In this document: piece by piece, positions 43,631-51,255 of the stretch
Layout of the letters: each line of letters begins with the position of its first letter
How positions within the stretch are numbered: position 1 is the first letter of the stretch
Assembly (NCBI RefSeq): GCF_018448925.1
Contig: NZ_RCWE01000020.1
Span: forward strand, 26,126 to 90,125
Length of the DNA stretch: 64,000 nucleotides
Direction of reading: 5' to 3'
DNA from: Photorhabdus akhurstii
Lineage (GTDB): Bacteria; Pseudomonadota; Gammaproteobacteria; Enterobacterales; Enterobacteriaceae
Made by a program: the position numbers and the translations under genes
Notes under the pieces: generated by a model
Databases searched by the model: none
What the model saw: the letters and a program-made list of their open reading frames with translations, nothing else
What the model was told of the DNA's origin: nothing

Positions 43631-44809
43631 ATGGAAAATATCAAAAATATATATGACGGTATAAAATCTCGTGGCGGAAATCCGCTAAAGTGGTTAATAG
43701 CCGATGTCGACTTACTCTATAAGCTGTCTAAAGAAGAGCAACAAGAATTAAAAACCTGTTTGCTTAAGGACGCTTTTCATTTCCATTATCATAATAACCC
43801 TTACTATAGAGATATTTGTGAAAAACAAGGTATTAAGCCAGAAGAGATCCAGAATTATAATGACTTAGTTCGCATCCCATTGATACCCGTTGCAACTTAT
43901 AAATCAGCCGAAAGTCACCGTTTATTAAGCAAGCCATTATCTGAAATCGAACATGAAATGCGCTCAACGGGCACAAGCGGAATTCCTAGCGTTTATCGTC
44001 GTTGCCACGATACGATGGATCATACAGTATTGGCTGTCTATTCTAATTATCGCAGTATGTTCAAAGTATCCGGCGGTGCTGGCTTATGTTTATGCCCGTC
44101 AACAGAAGATATTCCAGAAATGGCGCTGGTTAAAATCTTTAATTTCCTGACAGGTCTGTTAGATACTCGACGCTATATGATTAATCAGGACCGCTTTTCT
44201 CCAGAAGATTCACTGAATCAATTAATCCAGTGGAAAGGCAAATTCACCCGGCATTTAATTGGTCCTCCATTCATGATCCATCGTTTTATTACGTTCCTAA
44301 AAGAGAATAATACCAAGCTCACTTTAGATCGCGATAGCATGGTAATTACTATGGGCGGCTGGAAACGTTTTACCGGGGATATGATCTCCCGCAGCGAATT
44401 GAATGCAGATATTGAAGAGTGGCTGGGCATTCCAGCTTCCCGGACACGTGATATGTATGGTCTGGTTGAAGCAAACCTTCTTGCCATCGAAGATGAATAT
44501 AACCATAAACATGTTCCCCCTTATATTCATTTCTCCGTTCGTGATCCTAATGATTTAACACGTGAGCTACCCGATGGTGAAACCGGACAATTAGTGATCT
44601 TAGATCCACTTTCTGTTTCCACTCCCGGCATGTTACTGACAGAAGATTTGGTCTACTTGCGTACCGATCCTAACAAATCCTGGCGCAATTCTCAGCGAGT
44701 TCAGTTTGTTATGCGTACCGCTGCTGCTAAAGAGTTTGGTTGCTGTGCGGTCAACCTTGAGAGAAAAATGTCAGACGATGAAGGTACCTCAGCTACACCC
44801 GCTGTATAA
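43631..44809 (+). CDS. LuxE-like acyl-activating (acyl-protein synthetase) enzyme
   Basis: 392 residues, member of the LuxE / phenylacetate-CoA-ligase-like adenylating superfamily. The phosphate-binding STGTSG is at residues 112-117, followed by the conserved GGWKRF and RDMYGLVEANL (acyl/adenylate site), and LVYLRTD in the C-terminal region. LuxE activates a fatty acid as acyl-AMP and moves it to a Cys near its C-terminus; here a Cys-Cys pair is seen at 371-372, about 20 residues from the end. I chose the second ATG because CGGAG is 9 bases ahead of it but abuts the first. No LuxC or LuxD homologue is nearby, so the acyl acceptor may be the cluster ACP or a sulfur carrier. The substrate is unknown. 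Confidence 0.8.
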   Translation: MENIKNIYDGIKSRGGNPLKWLIADVDLLYKLSKEEQQELKTCLLKDAFHFHYHNNPYYRDICEKQGIKPEEIQNYNDLVRIPLIPVATYKSAESHRLLSKPLSEIEHEMRSTGTSGIPSVYRRCHDTMDHTVLAVYSNYRSMFKVSGGAGLCLCPSTEDIPEMALVKIFNFLTGLLDTRRYMINQDRFSPEDSLNQLIQWKGKFTRHLIGPPFMIHRFITFLKENNTKLTLDRDSMVITMGGWKRFTGDMISRSELNADIEEWLGIPASRTRDMYGLVEANLLAIEDEYNHKHVPPYIHFSVRDPNDLTRELPDGETGQLVILDPLSVSTPGMLLTEDLVYLRTDPNKSWRNSQRVQFVMRTAAAKEFGCCAVNLERKMSDDEGTSATPAV

Positions 44810-44825
44810 ATAGCAAGGTGGAATT

Positions 44826-45182
44826 ATGTTTAACAACATCATTATTGACAACTTTTGCAATCCTGACTGCCAGGGGGCGTTATCCACCCCCACCATTAAA
44901 TTGGCATTAGGTAACCCTGTATGCGGTGACAAGGTTGATATCGACCTGACACTGGATAACCAGGGACGAGTAGATAATGCCTGTTTTCGTGCATGGGGAT
45001 GTACCGCCTCCCTGGCAATGTCTAACCAATTTTGTCGCCACGCTAAAGGTAAAACTCTCGAAGAATTGAACGCATTATCGCCTGAGGGCATTAATGCGTT
45101 ATTAGGCGAGTTAGAACCCGCACAACAACACTGCCTTGATATGCTGCATAAGCTATTCGAGCAGCTAAAGGGAAAAATATGA
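44826..45182 (+). CDS. IscU/NifU-N-like Fe-S or sulfur scaffold protein
   Basis: 118 residues aligning with the IscU fold. The three ligand cysteines are present: Cys33 in GNPVCGDKV with the following Asp35, Cys59 in AWGCTAS, and Cys103 in QQHCLDML. The LPPVK motif that IscU uses to recruit the HscA chaperone is missing (the segment reads GELEPAQQHC), as in SufU/NifU-type scaffolds. Extra cysteines occur at 11, 15, 53 and 70. A strong AAGGTGGA site precedes the ATG, 16 bp after the LuxE-like gene, and its stop overlaps the desulfurase start (ATGA). The pairing suggests a dedicated scaffold; whether it builds clusters or relays sulfur is inference. Confidence 0.85.
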   Translation: MFNNIIIDNFCNPDCQGALSTPTIKLALGNPVCGDKVDIDLTLDNQGRVDNACFRAWGCTASLAMSNQFCRHAKGKTLEELNALSPEGINALLGELEPAQQHCLDMLHKLFEQLKGKI

Positions 45183-46369
45183 CAAGCTTATACTTCGACT
45201 ACAACGCCACAACACCGCTCAGTGTTAAAGCGCAGTTGGCGATTAAAGATGCAATGTCTATTTTTGCTAATCCATCCAGCCACTACAGCTTAAGCGACAT
45301 GGCTAAAAAGTTGCTCATTGACGCCAGAAGATCGATGGCTTCATTAATGGGCACAGTACCAGAGCAAATCCTGTTTACATCAGGAGGAACTGAAAGTAAT
45401 AACCAAGCCTTATCCAGCTTGTTAGCAACGCTTCCCGGTTCGGATCTGTCTGCCCATCATGTTATTAGCTCTTCCATTGAGCATCCTTCTGTTCTGGCGC
45501 CATTACTCTGGTATCAGCAACGCGGGCTTCAGCTAACGCTGATCAACCCCGACAATCAAGGGCGGATAAGTGTACAAAGTATTCGGGAAAACCTACGGCC
45601 ACAAACTCGCCTGATCACATTGATGGCGATTAACAACGAAACCGGCGTGATCCAGCCCTATGAAGCTGTCGCCTCTTTAGCAAAAGAGGCCGGTGTTTAT
45701 CTGCATATCGATGCAGTACAGGCTATTGGTAAACTTCCTTTTAGCTGTGACACACTTTCTGGCGTAACGACCGTCTCTTTCTCCGGCCATAAATTTAACG
45801 GCCCGAAAGGTATTGGCGGGCTCTACCATGCACCGGGGATTCAATTAAATCCCTTGCTGCATGGTGGAGGACAAGAACAAGGAGTACGCAGCGGCACTGA
45901 GAATACCTTGGGCCTCGCAGGATTAACGGCGGCAGCTAAAGAATCACTGAACGGATTGCAAGAACGTTTCAATACTTACAAAACGCTCAGAGAAACTTTA
46001 CTATCCCTGTTAGAACAGCATCGTGTTAACTACCTGATTAATGGCAATACCAATCCAGCGTTTCAGGCACCTTGGACACTCAATTTAAGTTTCCCAGGTA
46101 TTCGTGCTGAATCATTAGCCAGCAGGCTAGATTTACGTCACGGCATCTCTTTATCTCTAGGATCAGCCTGTAGCAATAACAAATCAACCCAACGTTCTCA
46201 CGTTCTGGTTGCTATGGGATTACCCGATGATCGTATTGATAGCGCAGTACGCATCAGCTTCGGATATACCACAAGTCAAGATGATATTGAGATATTGGCT
46301 AACGCCATCAAACAAGAAACGTATAACTTACTTAAAATTTCAGGGCAATCTTTAATCACCCAGGAATAA
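45179..46369 (+). CDS. NifS/IscS-like cysteine desulfurase
   Basis: PLP enzyme of 396 residues that removes sulfur from cysteine as an enzyme-bound persulfide. The PLP-binding Lys205 is in SFSGHKFNGPKGIGGLY, the His stacked on PLP is His102 (SSIEHPSV), and the persulfide Cys331 is in LGSACSNN, in the extended-loop position of group I (NifS/IscS) enzymes. FTSGGTESNN and GTENTLG are also conserved. Its start overlaps the scaffold gene by four bases, so the two are coupled. It appears to be in addition to the cell's own isc/suf systems, which are not in this window. Sequence is less like IscS of E. coli than backbone genes are. Confidence 0.9.
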   Translation: MTSLYFDYNATTPLSVKAQLAIKDAMSIFANPSSHYSLSDMAKKLLIDARRSMASLMGTVPEQILFTSGGTESNNQALSSLLATLPGSDLSAHHVISSSIEHPSVLAPLLWYQQRGLQLTLINPDNQGRISVQSIRENLRPQTRLITLMAINNETGVIQPYEAVASLAKEAGVYLHIDAVQAIGKLPFSCDTLSGVTTVSFSGHKFNGPKGIGGLYHAPGIQLNPLLHGGGQEQGVRSGTENTLGLAGLTAAAKESLNGLQERFNTYKTLRETLLSLLEQHRVNYLINGNTNPAFQAPWTLNLSFPGIRAESLASRLDLRHGISLSLGSACSNNKSTQRSHVLVAMGLPDDRIDSAVRISFGYTTSQDDIEILANAIKQETYNLLKISGQSLITQE

Positions 46370-46376
46370 TAGCAAA

Positions 46377-46472
46377 ATGACAGTGAAAAGACGGTGTGGC
46401 AGGAATAACGCTTTTATTAATGATACTTATATTCCTGTGCCGAAACTCCGCCAATCTTATTTAAATTTTTAG
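46377..46472 (+). CDS. Possible small protein of 31 residues between desulfurase and ACP
   Basis: An ATG 8 bases after the desulfurase stop opens a 31-codon frame ending just before the ACP ribosome binding site. The peptide begins MTVKRRCGRNN and is basic. AGGA lies about 12 bases ahead. I recognise no family; it may be spurious spacer sequence. Confidence 0.25.
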   Translation: MTVKRRCGRNNAFINDTYIPVPKLRQSYLNF

Positions 46473-46483
46473 GGGACATTAAT

Positions 46484-46720
46484 ATGAAACTATTTGAATT
46501 ACTTCAATCTCAAATTACTGAATTAACTGATATCGAACCAGAAGATATTACTCTTGACACTCTACTTGATGATATTCATTTAGTGAGTCTGGATTTCGTT
46601 TCTATTCAGGTTGCTTTAAAAAGAGAAATGGGCATTCAACTGAATTTCGATAAGTTCCAACGAGACAACACAACGACAATCGGTGATTTTGTCAATTATG
46701 TCAGTGAATTAGCAAAATAA
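46484..46720 (+). CDS. Acyl carrier protein with atypical attachment motif
   Basis: 78-residue acidic carrier protein. Helix II reads DDIHLVSLDFVSIQVALKRE, aligned with the ACP motif DSLD: Ser35, the expected phosphopantetheine site, is kept, but the usual preceding Asp is Val34. The rest of the fold (DIEPEDITLDTLL before, TTTIGDFVNYV after) is typical. It lies after the desulfurase and before the ketosynthase, with AGGGGA 8 bases ahead of the ATG. It presumably holds the growing chain for the ketosynthase, dehydratase and reductase; the loss of Asp may affect which phosphopantetheinyl transferase recognises it. Confidence 0.88.
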   Translation: MKLFELLQSQITELTDIEPEDITLDTLLDDIHLVSLDFVSIQVALKREMGIQLNFDKFQRDNTTTIGDFVNYVSELAK

Positions 46721-46739
46721 TCATCACTAATACACTGGG

Positions 46740-46787
46740 ATGTTAGCTGTCTATGACAACATCACAACACAGCTAACATTCATTTTT
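46740..46787 (+). terminator. Stem-loop with T-rich tail between ACP and ketosynthase genes
   Basis: ATGTTAGCTGT (46740-46750) and ACAGCTAACAT (46769-46779) form an 11-bp perfect stem with an 18-base loop, followed by TCATTTTT. It lies inside the operon, 20 bp after the ACP stop, and could be a partial terminator or RNA-stabilising element giving more ACP than ketosynthase. Confidence 0.65.
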
Positions 46788-46875
46788 ATGATGCTTTTAT
46801 CTACCAATCCTATTATTTGGTTGTATTAGAAAATAAAGCATGTCACCAAGAAATGAATTTTGGAGATAATGTTTC

Positions 46876-48141
46876 ATGAATATTCAAACAGGCTATCGTC
46901 GCGTTGCCGTCACAGGTTATGGTTCTATCTGTTCTCTTGGGCAAAATACCCAAGAAATTTGGGATGCAATCCTAAATTATCGGGTAGGCTATAAAAAGGA
47001 AGAACACCCAGACGCTTCCGTTGTAGCAAAGTTTTTCGGCAATATTCCTTTCTCTCCTGATGTATCACGGTTTTCCAAAAAATTATTAAAGAACCTACCC
47101 AAATTCAGCAAACTTGGGCTAATTGCGGCGGATGAAGCAATCAAGATGGCATTTGGTAACGATAAAGCCGCTCTTGACGAAAATTATTCCCCTTTTGAAC
47201 GCGGCGTCATTTTTGGTACTGGCTGGGGTGGAGAAGATGCAACCGTTGAAAACAGCCATTCTTATGCTGATCAAGGCATTGCCTCACCGATGACCAATAT
47301 CATGTCTATGCACAGCGTAGGGACAGCGGCGATTTCAATGAACTGGAATTTACGGGGATACCAAAATACCCCGGTTGCAGCTTGTGCAACCGGCAGTATG
47401 GCGATAGGCGATGCGTTTGAACTTATCCGCAGTGGACGCACTAAAATGATGCTGGCAGGTGGCGGTGAAAGCATCAGAGATCCATTCATCGTCTGGAGTA
47501 TCGACATTCTTGGGGCACTGAGTAAAGAGCAGGAATCTGTCGAAAAAGCCTGTTGTCCATTCAGCCAAGATCGTAGTGGTTTCGTTATGTCAGAAGGGGC
47601 AGCAATATTATGTCTTGAAGACTATGACAGCGCTGTTGCCAGAGGCGCCAAAATATTGGCGGAAGTGATTGGTTATGGCAATTACTCTGATGCGTCAGAT
47701 ATGACTGCCCCAGCACCTGATTGCAAAGGACGAGTCATGGCTATTCAGATGGCGCTGGAACAGGCCAAACTCTCTACCTCAGATATTCACTATATTAATG
47801 CTCATGGGACATCAACCCCACTCAACGACATTAACGAAACCGATGTTCTAAAAATGAGCCTAGGCGAACACGCTTATCGTATTCCTATTTCCAGTACAAA
47901 ATCCTATACAGGCCATCTTATTGCCGGAGCCGGAGCAATTGAATCTATTTTCTGCATCAAAGCAATAGAGACAGCAACGATCCCCGCAACTATGCACCTA
48001 AATAATCCTGATCCGCTATGCGATCTGGATTATGTCCCCAATATCCACCGGACTCACCAAGTTATTGACACGGCTTTAAATGTTAATTATGGCTTCGGTG
48101 GTACAAACTGTGCGCTTATTTTTAGGAAAGCCGACAGATGA
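46876..48141 (+). CDS. FabF-type beta-ketoacyl-ACP synthase
   Basis: Condensing enzyme of 421 residues. The catalytic triad is intact: Cys170 in VAACATGS, His310 in INAHGTSTPLND and His347 in SYTGHLIAGAGAIE. The start RRVAVTGYGSICSLG and the end VNYGFGGTNCALIF are typical of FabF/KAS II. It is a duplicate of the fatty-acid enzyme dedicated to this locus. Its stop overlaps the next gene by four bases. It would extend the ACP-bound chain with a malonyl unit; whether it is iterative and which starter it takes cannot be read from sequence. No partner chain-length factor is present. Confidence 0.92.
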   Translation: MNIQTGYRRVAVTGYGSICSLGQNTQEIWDAILNYRVGYKKEEHPDASVVAKFFGNIPFSPDVSRFSKKLLKNLPKFSKLGLIAADEAIKMAFGNDKAALDENYSPFERGVIFGTGWGGEDATVENSHSYADQGIASPMTNIMSMHSVGTAAISMNWNLRGYQNTPVAACATGSMAIGDAFELIRSGRTKMMLAGGGESIRDPFIVWSIDILGALSKEQESVEKACCPFSQDRSGFVMSEGAAILCLEDYDSAVARGAKILAEVIGYGNYSDASDMTAPAPDCKGRVMAIQMALEQAKLSTSDIHYINAHGTSTPLNDINETDVLKMSLGEHAYRIPISSTKSYTGHLIAGAGAIESIFCIKAIETATIPATMHLNNPDPLCDLDYVPNIHRTHQVIDTALNVNYGFGGTNCALIFRKADR

Positions 48142-48953
48142 ACGTTCAATTCAGCAAAGAAGATCTCAGTCAATGGGCTAAATTCTCTGGCGACTACAAT
48201 CCTATCCATTTTGATGAAAAAATCGCAAGAGAAGTTGGGTTGGGTGGTATTGCAGTACACGGCATGCTGGCAATGATCCCGCTCAAAAGCGGATACGATT
48301 ATCTGTCACAACCAAATAGGGAAATGGGCAGACAGTGGCACGTTAATTTGCGCAATCCCGTCCCTCTGGATGCCTGCTATTGTGTTAAAACTAAGCATAC
48401 TGACCGAAATGGGAAAACGACCTTTAATCTGCAAGACGAAACAACTAACCTGAAACCTCTAGTTGGTCACTATAGTTGTTTTGATTTTTCACAAAAAACT
48501 AGACTTCCTGAAAAACCACGTTGCCAAGTTCCCATACAAGAGACAATAAAAAAATCCCTTGAATTCAAACATACTTTTCCGGAAGTCAATGAATTCTGGA
48601 TCTTTCTCGATGCTCTGATGTTTTATCTTTTCATGCAGCAAAGTGCCAAAACCGCACTAGCAACAGAATTTAAAACCTATTTTGGCAAACAAGAACATGA
48701 TGAAACATGCCTCAAAGACCTTATTGTCTTGCATGTCATGCACACCGTGAGTTTTTCTCCCGCGCTGCTCAATCGCCAAATCCCAGATGAAATGCCGAAT
48801 ATCGAATATACGATCCTGCCAAAAGATACATTCGATGTTGATGGCTCGTTATACGGTACGTTGGAAATCCCGATCTGGCTGAATGGAGAAATCTCTTTAG
48901 TTGTTGAGATGAGCCTGATGGGAACAACAAAAAGAAAGCAGATTGCCAACTAA
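48138..48953 (+). CDS. MaoC-like dehydratase/hydratase with an unassigned C-terminal half
   Basis: 271 residues. The N-terminal ~125 residues are a MaoC-type hot-dog domain: FSGDYNPIHFDEKIA carries the hydratase-2 Asp19 and His24, and GGIAVHGML follows. It would dehydrate a 3-hydroxyacyl-ACP, making a double bond. The C-terminal half, from about residue 130, contains no motif I recognise; it may be a degenerate second hot-dog domain, since two-domain MaoC proteins of similar size exist. The ATG overlaps the ketosynthase stop, so the two are translationally coupled. Confidence 0.82.
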   Translation: MNVQFSKEDLSQWAKFSGDYNPIHFDEKIAREVGLGGIAVHGMLAMIPLKSGYDYLSQPNREMGRQWHVNLRNPVPLDACYCVKTKHTDRNGKTTFNLQDETTNLKPLVGHYSCFDFSQKTRLPEKPRCQVPIQETIKKSLEFKHTFPEVNEFWIFLDALMFYLFMQQSAKTALATEFKTYFGKQEHDETCLKDLIVLHVMHTVSFSPALLNRQIPDEMPNIEYTILPKDTFDVDGSLYGTLEIPIWLNGEISLVVEMSLMGTTKRKQIAN

Positions 48954-49009
48954 GATTTGATGAATGCGGTATTGGCAGACGGATGGCAAAAATTTAGAGG
49001 AATAACTTA

Positions 49010-49753
49010 ATGAGTATCAGCACACCTTGGGTTTTTATTTCAGGAGGATCACGTGGTATCGGCAAAGGCATAGTAAAAATGCTGGCTGCTCAGAACTATC
49101 ACGTGGTTTTTACCTATAAATCAAGCACAAATGAAGCTCAAACATTGTGTCAGGAAATTGAACAGCAAGGTTATCGCTGTGAGGGCTATCAATGTGATGT
49201 CTCAAACGCAGAAGAAGTGAAAATATTGTCAACAGAGCTTATCTCACGATATGGCTCTCCCTATGCCATCATCAATAACGCCGGAATTACACAAGATGCA
49301 TTGCTAATAAATATGAAAGAAGAAGAGTGGCACAATGTGATTTCTACCAATCTTTCTTCTGTTTATTTAGTCAATCACGCTTTTCTCCCTGAAATGATTA
49401 CTGCGGGAGAAGGCTGCATTATCCACATGAGCTCAGTCACTGCGTTTAAAGCCAACTCAGGGCAAGTTAATTACGCTGCAACCAAAGCCGCTATGATCGG
49501 TATTACCCGCTCACTAGCAGTTGAAGTTGGCCGATTTAATGTTCGGGTCAATACCGTTGCGCCAGGCTTAATTGATACTGAAATGCTGGGTCATATCCCT
49601 GCATCACATAGGAAAAAACTATTGTCTAACATCCCATTGGGCCGTTTAGGTTCAGTGGAAGATATTGCTCTGACAATCAATTTCCTGCTCAGCCCTGGGG
49701 GACGCTATATCACCGGACAAACGTTCGTTATTGATGGAGGAATGACGGCCTGA
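49010..49753 (+). CDS. FabG-like 3-ketoacyl-ACP reductase
   Basis: Short-chain dehydrogenase of 247 residues. Cofactor motif GGSRGIG is at residues 12-18, NNAG near 89-92, and the catalytic set is Asn114, Ser142, Tyr155 and Lys159 (SSVTAF, NYAATK). The C-terminus VIDGGMTA is typical of FabG. With the ketosynthase and MaoC protein it supplies keto-reduction then dehydration; no enoyl reductase is seen in the locus, so the chain may keep double bonds. AGAGGA lies about 9 bases before the ATG. Confidence 0.92.
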   Translation: MSISTPWVFISGGSRGIGKGIVKMLAAQNYHVVFTYKSSTNEAQTLCQEIEQQGYRCEGYQCDVSNAEEVKILSTELISRYGSPYAIINNAGITQDALLINMKEEEWHNVISTNLSSVYLVNHAFLPEMITAGEGCIIHMSSVTAFKANSGQVNYAATKAAMIGITRSLAVEVGRFNVRVNTVAPGLIDTEMLGHIPASHRKKLLSNIPLGRLGSVEDIALTINFLLSPGGRYITGQTFVIDGGMTA

Positions 49754-50075
49754 GTCAGTTAAGTAATTAACATCAATGGCTTCGTATCCCTACTCTGTGA
49801 TTATTTGTACCCAGATAAATGTTCTGGGTACTGACACAAAATACCGTTAATCATTGCCAGATAGACAATCCAGCCTATCTGATAAATGTTAATAACGATA
49901 ATAAACAATTTTAATATTAAATCATTCTTTTGGCGTTAAGTGCTAAATATTAGCAATTTTCATTTTATCAAATGAGAAGAACTTGACCTTGTAGTCGACT
50001 CCAAGGTGTTTAATCAAATATAAGCACATTATTTAAGACGAATTTACTTTTAATCACTGCGATGGGAGAGGACAT
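49754..50075. other. Intergenic region with two inverted repeats upstream of the efflux genes
   Basis: 320 bp without an ORF. GTACCCAGA-TAAATGT-TCTGGGTAC (49807-49831) and CAGATAG...CTATCTG (49858-49881) lie in tandem after the fabG-like stop. They may end the biosynthetic operon or act as operators for the exporter. Neither has a T run. The exporter's promoter is presumably within the AT-rich 49880-50060. Confidence 0.5.
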
Positions 50076-51248
50076 ATGGCCGGAGAAATACAATCACCTC
50101 CGCTTAATGAGAAAAAGTCAAAGCGTAAATTAGCACTGATCCTCGCAGCTCTCTTATTTGTTTTTGCCGGGTTGGGTTACTTCGCCTATTGGCTTATTTC
50201 ACTACGTCATTATCAAGCGACTGATGATGCCTACGTTGTTGGTAATCAGGTACAAGTGATGGCCCAGATCACCGGTAGCGTAACCGCTATTTATGCCGAT
50301 AATACCGACTTCGTTCAGCAAGGCGATATTCTGCTACGTTTAGACTCTATTGATGCGGAACATGCTTTTGAACGAGCGAAAAATACATTGGCTAATAATG
50401 TCAGGCAAACCCACCAAACCATTATTGATAATGAAAAACTATTGGCTAACATTGAGCTCAAACAAACGGTATTACAACAGGCTCAAGATGATTTAAAACG
50501 ACGTGAACATCTGGGACTCACCGGTGCTATCGCCAAAGAAAACCTGATTCATTCCCGCAATAGCGTGCAAATGGCAAAATCTGAGCTGAATGTTGCCCGA
50601 CAACAATATTATGCCAACCAAGCATTAGTTATAGACACTCCATTAGATCAACAACCTAAGATTAAACTGGCTGCTTCCCAGCTTCGCGATGCATGGTTAA
50701 CCTTACAGCGTACCCAGATTGTAGCGCCGGTAACAGGCTACGTTTCACGCCGCAGTGTTCAAGTAGGCTCACAAATAAAAAGCGGCGCTCCCCTAATGGT
50801 TATCGTACCCGCTGACCAACTTTGGGTCGAAGCTAACTTCAAAGAAGTTCAACTCTCCAATGTCCGTATCGGTCAACCTGTAACACTGGTGAGTGATTTC
50901 TATGGTAGTGATGTCACTTATCAGGGCCGAATTGTAGGTCTTGATATGGGTACTGGCAGCGCATTTTCTTTACTACCGGCACAAAACGCCACCGGTAACT
51001 GGATCAAAGTGGTTCAACGTTTACCTGTCCGTGTTGAACTAGCAGCACAACAACTTATCGATCATCCTTTACGCATCGGTTTATCCATGCATGCCACGGT
51101 TGATACCCGAAATCGGGATGGTCTGGTGCTTGCCAATACGCCTCGCAACAGCATTGTTTATGAAACCAACGTCTTGACTTACAACACCGGAGAAATTGAT
51201 CAGCTAATTAACGAAATCATTCAAGTTAATACCAGTCAAAATAAGTGA
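50076..51248 (+). CDS. emrA: EmrA-like membrane-fusion protein
   Basis: HlyD/EmrA-type periplasmic adaptor of 390 residues. The N-terminus is cytosolic, with one membrane helix at about 18-40. The biotinyl-lipoyl half appears in YQATDDAYVVGNQVQVMAQITG, the coiled-coil hairpin spans about 100-200 (Gln/Leu-rich), and RTQIVAPVTGYVSRRSVQVG closes the lipoyl domain. E. coli EmrA is 390 residues. It links an inner-membrane MFS pump to an outer-membrane TolC-type channel; no channel gene is in the window. It is placed 7 bp before the pump gene. Whether it carries the cluster product or generic drugs is inference; the symbol is by similarity. Confidence 0.88.
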   Translation: MAGEIQSPPLNEKKSKRKLALILAALLFVFAGLGYFAYWLISLRHYQATDDAYVVGNQVQVMAQITGSVTAIYADNTDFVQQGDILLRLDSIDAEHAFERAKNTLANNVRQTHQTIIDNEKLLANIELKQTVLQQAQDDLKRREHLGLTGAIAKENLIHSRNSVQMAKSELNVARQQYYANQALVIDTPLDQQPKIKLAASQLRDAWLTLQRTQIVAPVTGYVSRRSVQVGSQIKSGAPLMVIVPADQLWVEANFKEVQLSNVRIGQPVTLVSDFYGSDVTYQGRIVGLDMGTGSAFSLLPAQNATGNWIKVVQRLPVRVELAAQQLIDHPLRIGLSMHATVDTRNRDGLVLANTPRNSIVYETNVLTYNTGEIDQLINEIIQVNTSQNK

Positions 51249-51255
51249 GGTTAAC

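Noticed and set aside
43631-49753. Cluster read as a lux bioluminescence operon because of the LuxE-like gene
   Set aside because: No luxA, luxB, luxC or luxD genes are present; the other genes are carrier-protein chain-building enzymes.
46876-49753. Cluster read as an aryl polyene or dialkylresorcinol locus
   Set aside because: Only one ketosynthase, no chain-length partner, no aromatase or aryl starter enzyme, and a desulfurase-scaffold pair not known to me in those loci.
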